Of a stretch of 64,000 nt of DNA, positions 18,092-25,766 are shown piece by piece. Every line of letters begins with the position of its first letter. Within the stretch, counting starts at the first letter, position 1. A model generated the notes under the pieces. The model saw only the letters and a list, made by a program, of their open reading frames with translations. It did not search any database and was not told the DNA's origin. The position numbers were made by a program, and so were the translations under genes. Location: contig JAFAEM010000003.1 in NCBI GenBank assembly GCA_023424015.1, positions 50,525 through 114,524 of the forward strand. Reading direction: 5' to 3'. The DNA comes from Bacteroidota bacterium (lineage in GTDB: Bacteria > Bacteroidota > Bacteroidia > Chitinophagales > Chitinophagaceae).

Positions 18092-18679
18092 ATGAACACA
18101 GCCTACACTTTCCACGTAAAAAATATGGTTTGCCAGCGGTGTATTCTTATTGTAAAAAACATATTGTCTTCTCTGCAAATCGAAGGCAATGTGGCGCTCG
18201 GTAAGATCACCATTGCCGAAAAACTGGATATAACCCGGGAACGCAACCTGACAGATGCTCTCCAAAACGTAGCGCTTGAGGTCATCGAAAGCCGGGTAAG
18301 CCGCATGATCGAAGGTATCAGGCAGGCTGTACGCGGATACCTGGAATTGGGACTCGATGCACAAAAATTTAAAATGTCCGGCTTTGTATCGTCACGCCTG
18401 ATGTACGACTTCAGTTACCTAAGCGATTTGTTTTCAAAAGTGGAAGGCATTAGCATAGAACGGTATTTTATACTCCAGCGGATAGAAAAAGTAAAAGAGC
18501 TGATGGCTTACGACCAGCTTTCGCTAAGCGAAATTGCCTACGAAACGGGTTTCAGCAGTGTACATCACCTGTCTGCGCAATTCAAAAAAATTACAGGAAG
18601 CACACCGTCTCAATACAAAGCGGCTGCCATAAATGGGCGCCAGCCCCTGGATCTTGTTGGCGAATTAAAAAATATATAG
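18092..18679 (+). CDS. AraC-type regulator with N-terminal HMA-like segment
   Basis: Start placed at ATG 18092, giving MNTAYTFHVKNMVCQRCILI; this resembles the start of heavy-metal-associated (HMA) domains (V-x-N/G-M-x-C-x-x-C). The HMA-like part runs to about residue 70, but the second half of a normal HMA domain is divergent. The C-terminus is a complete AraC HTH (YFILQRIEKVKELMAYDQLS, LSEIAYETGFSSVHHLSAQF, then TGSTPSQYK). Such proteins in Bacteroidota often sit near copper or other metal-efflux genes. A metal ion bound by the CxxC is the probable signal. It overlaps the next gene by one base if that starts at GTG. Confidence 0.8.
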   Translation: MNTAYTFHVKNMVCQRCILIVKNILSSLQIEGNVALGKITIAEKLDITRERNLTDALQNVALEVIESRVSRMIEGIRQAVRGYLELGLDAQKFKMSGFVSSRLMYDFSYLSDLFSKVEGISIERYFILQRIEKVKELMAYDQLSLSEIAYETGFSSVHHLSAQFKKITGSTPSQYKAAAINGRQPLDLVGELKNI

Positions 18680-18684
18680 TGAAA

Positions 18685-19110
18685 ATGTTACGGAAAGAAA
18701 ATACAAGGGCGAAAAATACTGATTCGATTAAAATCGTCAAACTTCGCATTCAGGAAATGTATTCAACTCCTCGCGGCTTGGCCAGCATTGCGCCAGAGCA
18801 AGTGTTGTATGCAGTTAATGATCGATACATAAACGATGACAGGCATGACATATTTGTTCTGAGTGAAGAAAAATCCGTTATTCAATATGCCAGGGAGGTG
18901 AGGCTGAACAAATTAAAAGAATTCCTGGTGTACACTGACTTTTCAACAGGTGATATTTGCCGGCAACTGCATTATTTTTCAGTTAAAGAAATGGAAAAGG
19001 ATCTTTTAGATCAAACAGGATTGAACCTTTCATTCTATCGAAATCTGAAAAAACAAAAAGAAACCCTTAAGCGAAAGTCAAGTTTCAATAAAATCAATCA
19101 GAACGGATGA
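18685..19110 (+). CDS. Small protein with degenerate AraC-type HTH
   Basis: A 141-residue protein (an overlapping GTG at 18679 is an alternative start, coupled to the upstream stop). The segment RLNKLKEFLVYTDFSTGDIC followed by RQLHYFSVKEMEKDLLDQTG lines up with the second half of the AraC HTH of the preceding gene (RIEKVKELMAYDQLSLSEIA...), but key hydrophobic and glycine positions are changed. The N-terminal half has no metal motif and no recognised domain. It may be a diverged paralogue or a non-DNA-binding partner of the upstream regulator. Moderately confident that it is a real gene, from position and the AraC similarity. Confidence 0.6.
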   Translation: MLRKENTRAKNTDSIKIVKLRIQEMYSTPRGLASIAPEQVLYAVNDRYINDDRHDIFVLSEEKSVIQYAREVRLNKLKEFLVYTDFSTGDICRQLHYFSVKEMEKDLLDQTGLNLSFYRNLKKQKETLKRKSSFNKINQNG

Positions 19111-19213
19111 GCATTTGAAGTACTTCGCACGGTACAGCAAATTGACTTAACCAGACTGATCTATATGATTTTTCGAAAAAAAGGTAAACCAGCTAACTTT
19201 AATCAAACATCAA

Positions 19214-19861
19214 ATGAACCAATCGCAGCATATTGCTATTTTAATGGCCGACTTGTCCGGCTATTCTGCACTCACCGAAACACATGGAGCGCTGTCAGCC
19301 GCAGACCTCATTGACAAATTTGTAGCAATCGTTAACGATTGCCTTGTTGGCGACAGCAAGTTAACGGAAAGGGTCGGGGATGAAGTGATGATTATTTCAT
19401 CATCGCCCGACTATTTGCTATCCACGGCTGCCTTAATCATACAACATACTTCAAAAGAAGATAAATTTCTGCGGGTGCATGGCGGCCTGCATTACGGAGA
19501 AGTGCTGCAGCGAAATAATAGTTTTTTTGGCTCAACCATCAACCTCACTTCCCGTATTGCCAAAAAAGCTAGTCCCGGCAGTTTTTGGTGTTCGGACGAA
19601 TTTGAACAGGCACTAACTGATAAGTCGATGTTTACCTTAACGCCAAAAGGTAAGCACCGGTTTAAAAATATCACGGAAGAAAAAGGCATAGCCGAACTGG
19701 CCGCCCAGTCTCAACACGCAGTATTCGTTGACCCGATTTGTCAAATGTTGATCTTAAACAGGGCAACCGCAATACAGCACCCCGGGACTGAGGAATTGTA
19801 CTTTTGCTCTCCGCAATGCCTTGACATTTACAGCTCGGGACATCAACATGGAATTAGCTGA
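19214..19861 (+). CDS. Class III nucleotide cyclase-like protein fused to a YHS domain
   Basis: A 215-residue protein. Residues 5-160 are a class III adenylate/guanylate cyclase domain: ILMADLSGYSALTETHG with the first metal-binding Asp, LTERVGDEVMI with the second Asp, LRVHGGLHYGEV, and FGSTINLTSRIAKKASPG. Residues about 168-205 are a YHS domain (VDPICQML ... YFCSPQCLDIY), a small module seen in copper/mercury ATPases and thought to bind metal. This joins a putative metal sensor to a cyclic-nucleotide or cyclase-derived output. It lies downstream of the AraC proteins. The cyclase domain is short and may not be active alone; dimerisation would be needed. Confidence 0.8.
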   Translation: MNQSQHIAILMADLSGYSALTETHGALSAADLIDKFVAIVNDCLVGDSKLTERVGDEVMIISSSPDYLLSTAALIIQHTSKEDKFLRVHGGLHYGEVLQRNNSFFGSTINLTSRIAKKASPGSFWCSDEFEQALTDKSMFTLTPKGKHRFKNITEEKGIAELAAQSQHAVFVDPICQMLILNRATAIQHPGTEELYFCSPQCLDIYSSGHQHGIS

Positions 19862-20035
19862 TCTTAATCCAGGCGATGAATTAAATGAGGCTTTCCCGGA
19901 TGGACATTTATCAGCGTGTTTGAAGTGAAAATGGGCGAACCTGATAAGTTTCATTTCATTCGAACCCTTTTCGAAACGGCTTACCCAGGAATAACTGAAT
20001 TTCATAACCAGATCACCATTAACCTAATAATATGA
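19848..20035 (+). pseudogene. Possible frameshifted small gene ahead of DUF6010
   Basis: A frame starts at ATG 19848 (MELADLNPGDELNE), overlapping the cyclase end. A second frame, shifted at about 19893, continues GFPGWTFISVFEVKMGEPDK and ends in a TGA that overlaps the next ATG (ATGA). Joined by a single-base shift they give one protein of about 60 residues. Either a real -1/+1 frameshift mutation or two unrelated frames. Confidence 0.3.
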
Positions 20036-20460
20036 TACCTACGCTTATTGGCATTGGTTCTGGAATTGTACTCATCATACTTTTTCAACTGTTACGATGG
20101 TTTGATAAACGCCTTGTCTACGGACTTATTCTTACCGGCATCGGGTTTATCTACGTTGGCTTTACCTGGTCTGACCTCCAGGCCATCCTTATAAGCTCTG
20201 TGCAGGCTGTTTTATTCCTAACCCTGGCATATTTTGGGATCAGGAGATCGATTTACCTCCTTGCTGCCGGGTATTTCCTGCATGGCACCTGGGATTTGGT
20301 TTATGCGCCTTTTGCACCGCCACATTTGATCCCGCCCGGCTATGACCTGTTTTGTTTATCGATTGATTTTACCATAGGTCTCTATCTTTTGTATTATGCC
20401 TATCACAATGCAAAGAAGAAGACATCACATACTCTATCCTATCAGAGTGATCTAAAATAA
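20032..20460 (+). CDS. DUF6010 family membrane protein
   Basis: A 142-residue integral membrane protein with about four helices (residues 4-24, 30-46, 50-70, 72-92, and a last one near 112-130). The segment YFLHGTWDLVYAPFAPPHLIPPGYD, split by the predicted loop, is the conserved DUF6010 feature, with His and Asp that could bind a ligand. Function unknown. It overlaps a possible frameshifted small gene by four bases (ATGA), and a DUF3703 gene follows 13 bp downstream, so the three probably form one transcription unit at the end of the metal-associated cluster. Confidence 0.75.
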   Translation: MIPTLIGIGSGIVLIILFQLLRWFDKRLVYGLILTGIGFIYVGFTWSDLQAILISSVQAVLFLTLAYFGIRRSIYLLAAGYFLHGTWDLVYAPFAPPHLIPPGYDLFCLSIDFTIGLYLLYYAYHNAKKKTSHTLSYQSDLK

Positions 20461-20473
20461 AAAAAACCGAGTG

Positions 20474-20854
20474 ATGAAATTTTACTGGAGCATGCCCATT
20501 ACTTTAAGACCCCATTATCAACTTGAATTGGAGGGTTATCAAACCGAAATGGTTAAGGGTGATTTACCGCTTGCCTGGCGGCACCTGGAACGAGCTCATA
20601 TACTTGGGCAGCCCTGGTTTGTACAGCACACTCATGTTCATTGGCTGATGCTTAAGTTTGGCATTAAAATCAAAAACCGAAAGGAAATCATCGGACAGCT
20701 GCCACGGTTACTTGTTGGCGGTGTCAAGTCTTTTGTCGGGAAAATTCCCACTGGAAATACCGGAGGTGCCAATGTGCCGCCGTTGAAAAAAATGGCGATA
20801 CCCGAGGATCTTGAAATTCTTCTGCGGCCGTATCGAAATCATCAGCCAGCATAG
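20474..20854 (+). CDS. DUF3703 family protein
   Basis: A 126-residue soluble protein. I chose ATG 20474 over the overlapping GTG at 20471. The features (ARPHYQLELEGY-like start, LAWRHLERAHILGQPW, HTHVHWLML, and IPTGNTGGANVPPLKKM) match DUF3703, a family with conserved His residues that is often found near copper and other metal-resistance genes. Its biochemical role is not established. Its presence next to the YHS-cyclase, the HMA-like AraC protein and the Cys-rich peptide supports a metal-related cluster. Confidence 0.8.
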   Translation: MKFYWSMPITLRPHYQLELEGYQTEMVKGDLPLAWRHLERAHILGQPWFVQHTHVHWLMLKFGIKIKNRKEIIGQLPRLLVGGVKSFVGKIPTGNTGGANVPPLKKMAIPEDLEILLRPYRNHQPA

Positions 20855-20883
20855 CAGAAACCCCCATGTTGGCCGCAGTACGC

Positions 20884-21654
20884 CTACTTAAATAAGTTAT
20901 TGTTTTGAACGAATCTTTTCGCTTCCTCTACCATATATACTGTTTTGCATTTTGGACATAAGAAATAATATTCAAAATAATAAGTCTGATCTGGTTTTAG
21001 CTCTTTCTTTTTGGTGGGCTTGAGTATTACTGCGCTACCACATTTCCTACAAGGATCTCCCGCACCTTTTATTTTAATATTGTCTTTTCGATTTTGGAAA
21101 TCGCTTTTTTCTGTAGGGCTAGTTATTAATGAATTAAATTCAAGTCCTGTGTCATTGAATAAATTCTCTTCATAGACTGTATCCTCTATTAAAGATTTAC
21201 TGTTTAATGCTAAATTAGCAAGCTCATCGCATCTTTCGTTTTCCGGGTGTCCAATATGCCCTCTTATCCAGTTGAACTTTACTTCCTGTTGATTTGATAT
21301 AAGAACCAATAGTCGTTCCCATAGGTCACAGTTTGTTGCTTTTTCGGTTTTGGTGCGAAACCAATTGTTTGATTTCCACTTTTCAGCCCAGCCTTTTGTA
21401 ATTCCATCAATAACATACCTTGAATCACTATAGACATTCACGATCGACTTTGTCTTTAATTGCTCCAGTCCATGAATTATGCCCATTAATTCCATTCGAT
21501 TGTTTGTCGTTAAACGGAATCCTTGACTAAATTCCTTTTTAGTCCCTTTATAAGACATGATTATGCCAAAACCACCTTTTCCGGGGTTGGGTTCAGCACC
21601 TCCATCTGAATAGAGACCAACTTCTGGAATGTCTTCCCATTTCATAAGACTCAT
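20884..21654 (-). CDS. rnhA: Ribonuclease HI with C-terminal zinc-ribbon extension
   Basis: Residues 8-150 are RNase HI: LYSDGGAEPNPGKGGFG (first Asp; plant/phage-like DGGAxPNPGKGG), TTNNRMELMGIIHGLE (Glu), VYSDSRYVIDGI (Asp), and HPENERCDELA (last Asp), so the D-E-D-D set is complete. The extra ~100 C-terminal residues hold two CxxC pairs (CRKCGS and CPKCKT) and probably form a zinc ribbon, absent from standard RNase HI (about 150 residues). The enzyme cleaves RNA in RNA:DNA hybrids. It lies just outside the tRNA-Asn integration site and appears chromosomal, although AT-rich. Confidence 0.9.
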   Translation of the reverse strand: MSLMKWEDIPEVGLYSDGGAEPNPGKGGFGIIMSYKGTKKEFSQGFRLTTNNRMELMGIIHGLEQLKTKSIVNVYSDSRYVIDGITKGWAEKWKSNNWFRTKTEKATNCDLWERLLVLISNQQEVKFNWIRGHIGHPENERCDELANLALNSKSLIEDTVYEENLFNDTGLEFNSLITSPTEKSDFQNRKDNIKIKGAGDPCRKCGSAVILKPTKKKELKPDQTYYFEYYFLCPKCKTVYMVEEAKRFVQNNNLFK

Positions 21655-21911
21655 ATTGCGGCCGACTCATAAATTTACGCAACGCCATAATCAAATTACT
21701 GCAATCTTTCTCTAACACCGTTATCGATGCGGCGGATTAAAGATAAAACGCGAACCCCCTAAGTGCATACTGGAACTTTATTGGAACTCTGAACCCAAAG
21801 AATGATGAGGTGGAAATCAATTATCCAGGCGATTTAAAAACTGTACCTTCGAAATGAATTAGATCTTTAAAACACTTTTCTCTCCATTTGCTTACAAGCC
21901 GCTTGCAAATT

Positions 21912-21938
21912 AAAAAAGGCCACCGAAGTGACCTTTTC
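21912..21938 (-). terminator. Terminator, presumed original 3' end of tRNA-Asn
   Basis: On the minus strand: stem GGTCAC/GTGGCC (one G·U) around a TTCG loop, then TTTTTT. It is 16 bp beyond the tRNA 3' fragment, so it likely terminated tRNA-Asn before the element inserted. Confidence 0.7.
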
Positions 21939-21953
21939 AAATGATTGAATCTC

Positions 21954-22003
21954 AAGCTCCCCCTGCTGGACTTGAACCAGCGACCCTCTGATTAACAGTC
22001 AGA
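21954..22003 (-). repeat. Attachment site: displaced 3' part of tRNA-Asn
   Basis: 50-bp perfect copy of 44162-44211, which is the 3' two thirds of tRNA-Asn including the anticodon loop. Here it breaks off after the anticodon arm (next base G instead of T). It marks the far end of the integrated element. Confidence 0.92.
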
Positions 22004-22027
22004 GCGAGTTGTGAGTATGATATTCTT

Positions 22028-22048
22028 CTTTCCACCTTTTTGGAGACC
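22028..22048. repeat. Left copy of 21-bp element-end repeat
   Basis: CTTTCCACCTTTTTGGAGAC plus one C; identical to 44053-44073. It lies 24 bp inside the left attachment repeat. Probably an arm-type binding site of the integrase (inference). Confidence 0.8.
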
Positions 22049-22058
22049 CTTTAAAATA

Positions 22059-22760
22059 TTACCTAAATTTACCAACTATATCAAAATGATGCATTAGTTG
22101 GTATTTATACGCCGGTCCATCCTTAATATCTTTAATAATTTGTTGGCGCTCTTCCTCAGAAGATGAGTAGTAGTATGCATAATATTTTGCCCCACTTTCA
22201 CTTCCCTTCACAAATACGTCTGTATTATTATTTGCGACAGACTCAAATAACTTAATTAGGTGAGATGGCTGTCCTGTTACCTTATCGAAATGAATAACAG
22301 TAAATAAGTATACTCCGGCCGCATTTTCCCTTATTCTAGCCTCAAACAAATTAAATATTCTAAAATCATAAGTTCTGCCGCTTTTACTATCTAGTTGGAA
22401 GCGATTGGCAGAATATGGGATAATATATGGTATTAACCCAGTAAGCCGCTTATCACCAAAAACTAATGGATATGCATCCGCTCTAGTCCGTAATGTTTCC
22501 ACAGCTGAGTCATTTGTTTCTTTCCCACCATGCTTTTCTACTATAGAATCAATAGCATCCGAAACACTTAGTATTAAATAACAAGGTAAGTAACCAATTA
22601 ACTCAAAAATGGCGATATCATTCCGCAATGTAAGTGAATTACGATGTTGATTAATTTCTGAAATAATTATATCGCAATCCTTATTAAATCCGTAAACTTT
22701 CATATCTCTTGTCATAGGCCCACATTTATTTTTTTCCTGGCAAAGAGAAGTTAGTGACAA
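22059..22760 (-). CDS. Hypothetical protein at the left end of the element
   Basis: A 233-residue soluble protein not recognised. Internal methionines at residues 16 and 20 (MTRDMKVYGFNKDC) are alternative starts. Visible features: a helical hydrophobic stretch near residues 48-66 (IFELIGYLPCYLILSVSDAI), a central DKRLTGLIPYIIPYSANRF segment, and a Tyr-rich KYYAYYYSSSEEERQQI near the C-terminus. No nuclease, HTH or transmembrane signature. It sits alone just inside the element boundary, transcribed towards the attachment site, the typical position of cargo genes or excision accessory genes. Confidence 0.6.
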   Translation of the reverse strand: MSLTSLCQEKNKCGPMTRDMKVYGFNKDCDIIISEINQHRNSLTLRNDIAIFELIGYLPCYLILSVSDAIDSIVEKHGGKETNDSAVETLRTRADAYPLVFGDKRLTGLIPYIIPYSANRFQLDSKSGRTYDFRIFNLFEARIRENAAGVYLFTVIHFDKVTGQPSHLIKLFESVANNNTDVFVKGSESGAKYYAYYYSSSEEERQQIIKDIKDGPAYKYQLMHHFDIVGKFR

Positions 22761-22999
22761 AATGGTTATCTAAAATAACAAACTAATCGTAGTCCTTGCC
22801 CTACATATAAACATAGGCCATGGATAAAATACAGAACTATTTAAGTGCTTAGCTATAGTATCGTTTGACAAATCAATGTAAGCACTTCCATTATGAAAGC
22901 TTGCTTCGTAGTCCTTCTTCTTTTTTAGCATATTTCATTTCCCTGGAAATGAATACAATTAAAGAAACGCCGCCAACACGCGAATAAAGGAATTGAATT

Positions 23000-23206
23000 T
23001 TACATCTTGCCAGTTTCCATTTGGCTAATTATCTTGTTCACCTCAGCTTCGGTATTTTTCAATTTTGCTTGACAAAAAGTTATCAACTCAGAAGCCCTCT
23101 TCACTTTTTTGGCCAATACATCAACAGATACCGTCTCATTCTCAATTTCTCTTGCAATTTGTGCTAACTCATTGTAGGCTGACTCATAGGTTAAATTCGC
23201 TTCCAT
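23000..23206 (-). CDS. xseB: Exodeoxyribonuclease VII small subunit
   Basis: A 68-residue helical-hairpin protein with the XseB pattern (LTYESAYNELAQIAREIENE, then VDVLAKKVKRASELITFC, KLKNTEAEV). XseB subunits bind XseA and together degrade single-stranded DNA to acid-insoluble oligonucleotides. The gene overlaps xseA by 23 bases, implying coupled translation. Carriage of both subunits on an integrated element is unusual, since they are normally chromosomal housekeeping genes; a role in element DNA processing or defence is possible. Confidence 0.9.
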   Translation of the reverse strand: MEANLTYESAYNELAQIAREIENETVSVDVLAKKVKRASELITFCQAKLKNTEAEVNKIISQMETGKM

Positions 23207-24749
23207 TATGATCTGATTTTGATTTAACGATGGTTTTGATTGATTTCTCCGAAAGGATCACTTCCATCTCTGAACCAGCCTTAAACACATCAGGATTGCT
23301 TGTTACTGCTCCATTGTGCTTTACAATAGCAAATCCTTTCTTCAAAATATTTTTTGGGGACATCATGTTAATCACAGAAACAAAATGTCCCAAATAGCCC
23401 CTTTGGTTACGCAGGTAGGATGTTTTGAAAGAAATAATATTGTTCAGCGTGTTGGAAAGATCGTTTGACCTATTGCCTGTAATGATCCTGGGTTTTGAAA
23501 TTAATGTGGATGCAATAAAAGACAGGCTGCTCTTTTTATCAGCCAAAAGAGTCTTGGTTTTGTTAATGACAATTTGGTTGTTACTCACCAGCGCATCTTT
23601 GAAGTCATTTAGAAATGTGCGGGACTTGTTAATAATAGACGTATTCAAAGTAGTTAACCTCTGATAGTGGGTAGAAAAGGTCTGCTGGGACTTTATGATG
23701 ATACTTTTCTGAAAGTTAAGAATAGCATCTTCAAATTGCTTATTGTGTGCTATGATAAACTCCGCTGCCTTTGTCGGAGTTTTAGTTTGGGTGTGAGCCA
23801 TAAGATCAACAATTGTCTCATTTTTTTGATGCCCGATACCTGTAATGACAGGAATTGGGAAACGAGCTATCGCCAAGCCAATTTTGTAGTTATCAAAAAT
23901 GAGAAAATCAGTTTGAGCTCCGCCTCCTCGATTTACCACGACAACGTCGTATTTGATATTTGATTTAAAGACGTCAATTAATCTTTCTAAGAATTGTTGA
24001 GCATTGGCCTCATTTTGTACAACTGTATGGTAGTCGTCAATATGAAATTTGTAACCATAAGGGTTATTCAATAGAGTGTGCTTGAAATCTTCGTTGCCGG
24101 CGGAGGTTTTGGAGGCTACAACTGCTATCCGCTGTATAACAGTTGGTAAAGGAAGTTTTCCATTACGTGTCACATACCTGTCGCCGACTTTAGTAATTAC
24201 ACCTGGATTTTTGGCAACCAAGCTAGCAAGAGTGGCTTGTCTTTGTTGCTCTAATGCGCCTATAGTATAATTCTTATCTATATCCTGAACATCTAAAGAA
24301 AGACCAAACTCAATGTGATAATTAACTTTGACCCGAACCAAAACGCTTATGTTATTTGTAAACCTTTGAGCTGTGACCCTCTCAAATTCTTTAATTTTCA
24401 ATGAACCAGCTCCCCATGCTTTACCAGCAATTTTAGCCACTAACTTATTTGAACCGTCTGCCTTTTCAACAAGGGCAAAATAATGGTAATTCGTCTTCTC
24501 TTTAAAACTATGATCTGTCACGTCTGCAATCACCCAAAAGGTAAGCTCCTTGAAATTGTTTTCAATGACTGCTTGAACCTTTTTAGTGAGTTCAGATAAT
24601 TTAATATGTTCAATTACATTAGGCAACTCGTTTACGAGAAATTTACTTTTGGTAATGAGTTTACAATATCCACAGTCTGTACACTTACATTGATAACACT
24701 TAATAGCAAGTCCAGAATATACCGTGGTTGATTGTGTTCTGTAGCCCAA
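23184..24749 (-). CDS. xseA: Exodeoxyribonuclease VII large subunit
   Basis: Recognisable XseA from about residue 48: the OB-fold domain (IKLSELTKKVQAVIENNFKE, then TFWVIADVTDH, HYFALVEK) and the catalytic domain with RIAVVASKTSAGNEDF, YDVVVVNRGGGAQTDFLIFD, and ITGIGHQKNETIVDLMAHTQ followed by KTPTKAAEFI. A coiled coil and a C-terminal NMMSPKNILKKGFAIV segment follow. The 48 residues before the OB-fold, with a CYQCKCTDCGYC cluster, come from bases that encode a helicase C-terminus in another frame. The true start is therefore probably a TTG/GTG near 24600-24640 rather than ATG 24749. The catalytic domain looks complete. Confidence 0.88.
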   Translation of the reverse strand: MGYRTQSTTVYSGLAIKCYQCKCTDCGYCKLITKSKFLVNELPNVIEHIKLSELTKKVQAVIENNFKELTFWVIADVTDHSFKEKTNYHYFALVEKADGSNKLVAKIAGKAWGAGSLKIKEFERVTAQRFTNNISVLVRVKVNYHIEFGLSLDVQDIDKNYTIGALEQQRQATLASLVAKNPGVITKVGDRYVTRNGKLPLPTVIQRIAVVASKTSAGNEDFKHTLLNNPYGYKFHIDDYHTVVQNEANAQQFLERLIDVFKSNIKYDVVVVNRGGGAQTDFLIFDNYKIGLAIARFPIPVITGIGHQKNETIVDLMAHTQTKTPTKAAEFIIAHNKQFEDAILNFQKSIIIKSQQTFSTHYQRLTTLNTSIINKSRTFLNDFKDALVSNNQIVINKTKTLLADKKSSLSFIASTLISKPRIITGNRSNDLSNTLNNIISFKTSYLRNQRGYLGHFVSVINMMSPKNILKKGFAIVKHNGAVTSNPDVFKAGSEMEVILSEKSIKTIVKSKSDHNGSEFNL

Positions 24750-24871
24750 TCGTTGGGGTTATTCGTGGTACCGCTGTCTTTGTGTGTAGTTACCTGGTAA
24801 CGTTCCATGATCCATTCAATGGCACTTTTTCCGTTTACCACGTAGTCATAAGCATATCTTTCTGTACTTTT
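24632..24871 (-). pseudogene. C-terminal fragment of a restriction helicase (type ISP-like)
   Basis: An open minus-strand frame of about 79 codons, closed upstream by a TAG (24872-24874). The content (YAYDYVVNGKSAIEWIMERY, TTHKDSGTTNNPNDWATE, PRYILDLLLSVINVSVQTV) matches the conserved C-terminus of type ISP-like DEAD/DEAH restriction enzymes. The rest of that large protein is absent, so an older restriction gene has been deleted here and xseA now abuts or overlaps its end. Confidence 0.75.
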
Positions 24872-25030
24872 CTAGGATGGTATTAAAATTCATAGTTCAG
24901 GTGGATTCTCTTTAGAAATCTTGGTGCTAAAATACTGCTTAAGGTTAAACAAAACAGGTCCCGGTTTAAATCAATTTGTCAATTATCGATTCAAACCATA
25001 TTAAATAGAATTACGACATAGGTGACTTAG

Positions 25031-25064
25031 GGTTAGTTAGCGCCATTTGGGGCTAATTAGCGCT
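25031..25064. repeat. Short direct repeat, 20-bp period
   Basis: GG(T/C)TA(G/A)TTAGCGC(C/T) occurs twice, 20 bp apart, in the gap before the GIY-YIG-like gene. Possible operator; no protein can be assigned. Confidence 0.3.
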
Positions 25065-25167
25065 AGAAATTTGATTTGGAAATGAACTCAGAAAGTAGTT
25101 ATTATTGTAAAAGATTTTAATGCAACAGTAGGGGATATTTTATCCCCTTTATTTTTTTATAAACTAC

Positions 25168-25668
25168 ATGCCTATGTTTCAAGATTTATCAAAGTTTAAA
25201 GAATTAGGATTTTCCGGGTTCAAAACAGTTGAACAACTATGGAATGGTTTGTCAGACCTTCCTAATGAACGGGGTATCTATATTATCTTAAACCCCGACT
25301 GTACTATGAAACAATTTATGGTAAAGGGTGTAGGCGGATATTTTAAAGATAAAGATCCAAACATAAGCTTGAGTGATTTAAACTCAAAATGGGTCGATGG
25401 CTGTAGCATATTGTATATAGGGCAAGCTGGCGGAAATGGTTCATCCGCGACTTTAAGAAAAAGGATTAAACAATATTTGAATTTTGGCCAGGGTAAACCA
25501 GTTGGACATTATGGCGGAAGATTGATCTGGCAACTCGCTCACTATAAAAACTTAATCGTGGCGTGGAAGATAACCCCAAACTCTGATCCCAGGGAAGAGG
25601 AGAAGCTGCTTATGAAAGATTTCTACAATTTTTATGGAAGATTACCTTTCGCTAACCTAACTTTTTAA
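25168..25668 (+). CDS. GIY-YIG-like nuclease family protein
   Basis: A 166-residue protein. RGIYIILNPD (residues 35-44) and ILYIGQAGGNGSSATLRKRI (about 80-99) form the two strands and loop of the GIY-YIG fold, followed by HYGGRLIWQLAHYKNLIVAW, and a Glu (EEEKLLMKDF) in the place of the catalytic Glu helix. No DNA-binding domain is attached, so it could be a small nuclease or a non-catalytic relative. It stands alone on the plus strand between xseA and radC, with long AT-rich leaders on both sides. Possible cargo/defence gene; function is inferred from the fold only. Confidence 0.7.
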   Translation: MPMFQDLSKFKELGFSGFKTVEQLWNGLSDLPNERGIYIILNPDCTMKQFMVKGVGGYFKDKDPNISLSDLNSKWVDGCSILYIGQAGGNGSSATLRKRIKQYLNFGQGKPVGHYGGRLIWQLAHYKNLIVAWKITPNSDPREEEKLLMKDFYNFYGRLPFANLTF

Positions 25669-25766
25669 AAGTTAATTCATTCGACGATAATAATATAATT
25701 CGTGATAAGGTAGCCGGTCAGAAACTTTAAAGACGTTCCGATCGACTACCTTTTAAGAGCCACAAA

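Noticed and set aside
21748..21857. Plus-strand open frame between RNase HI and the att site
   Set aside because: About 35 codons, no start codon, no recognisable protein.
24600..24749. CYQCKCTDCGYC cluster as a zinc finger of XseA
   Set aside because: The same bases encode a conserved helicase C-terminus in another frame, so the Cys cluster is probably an accidental reading.
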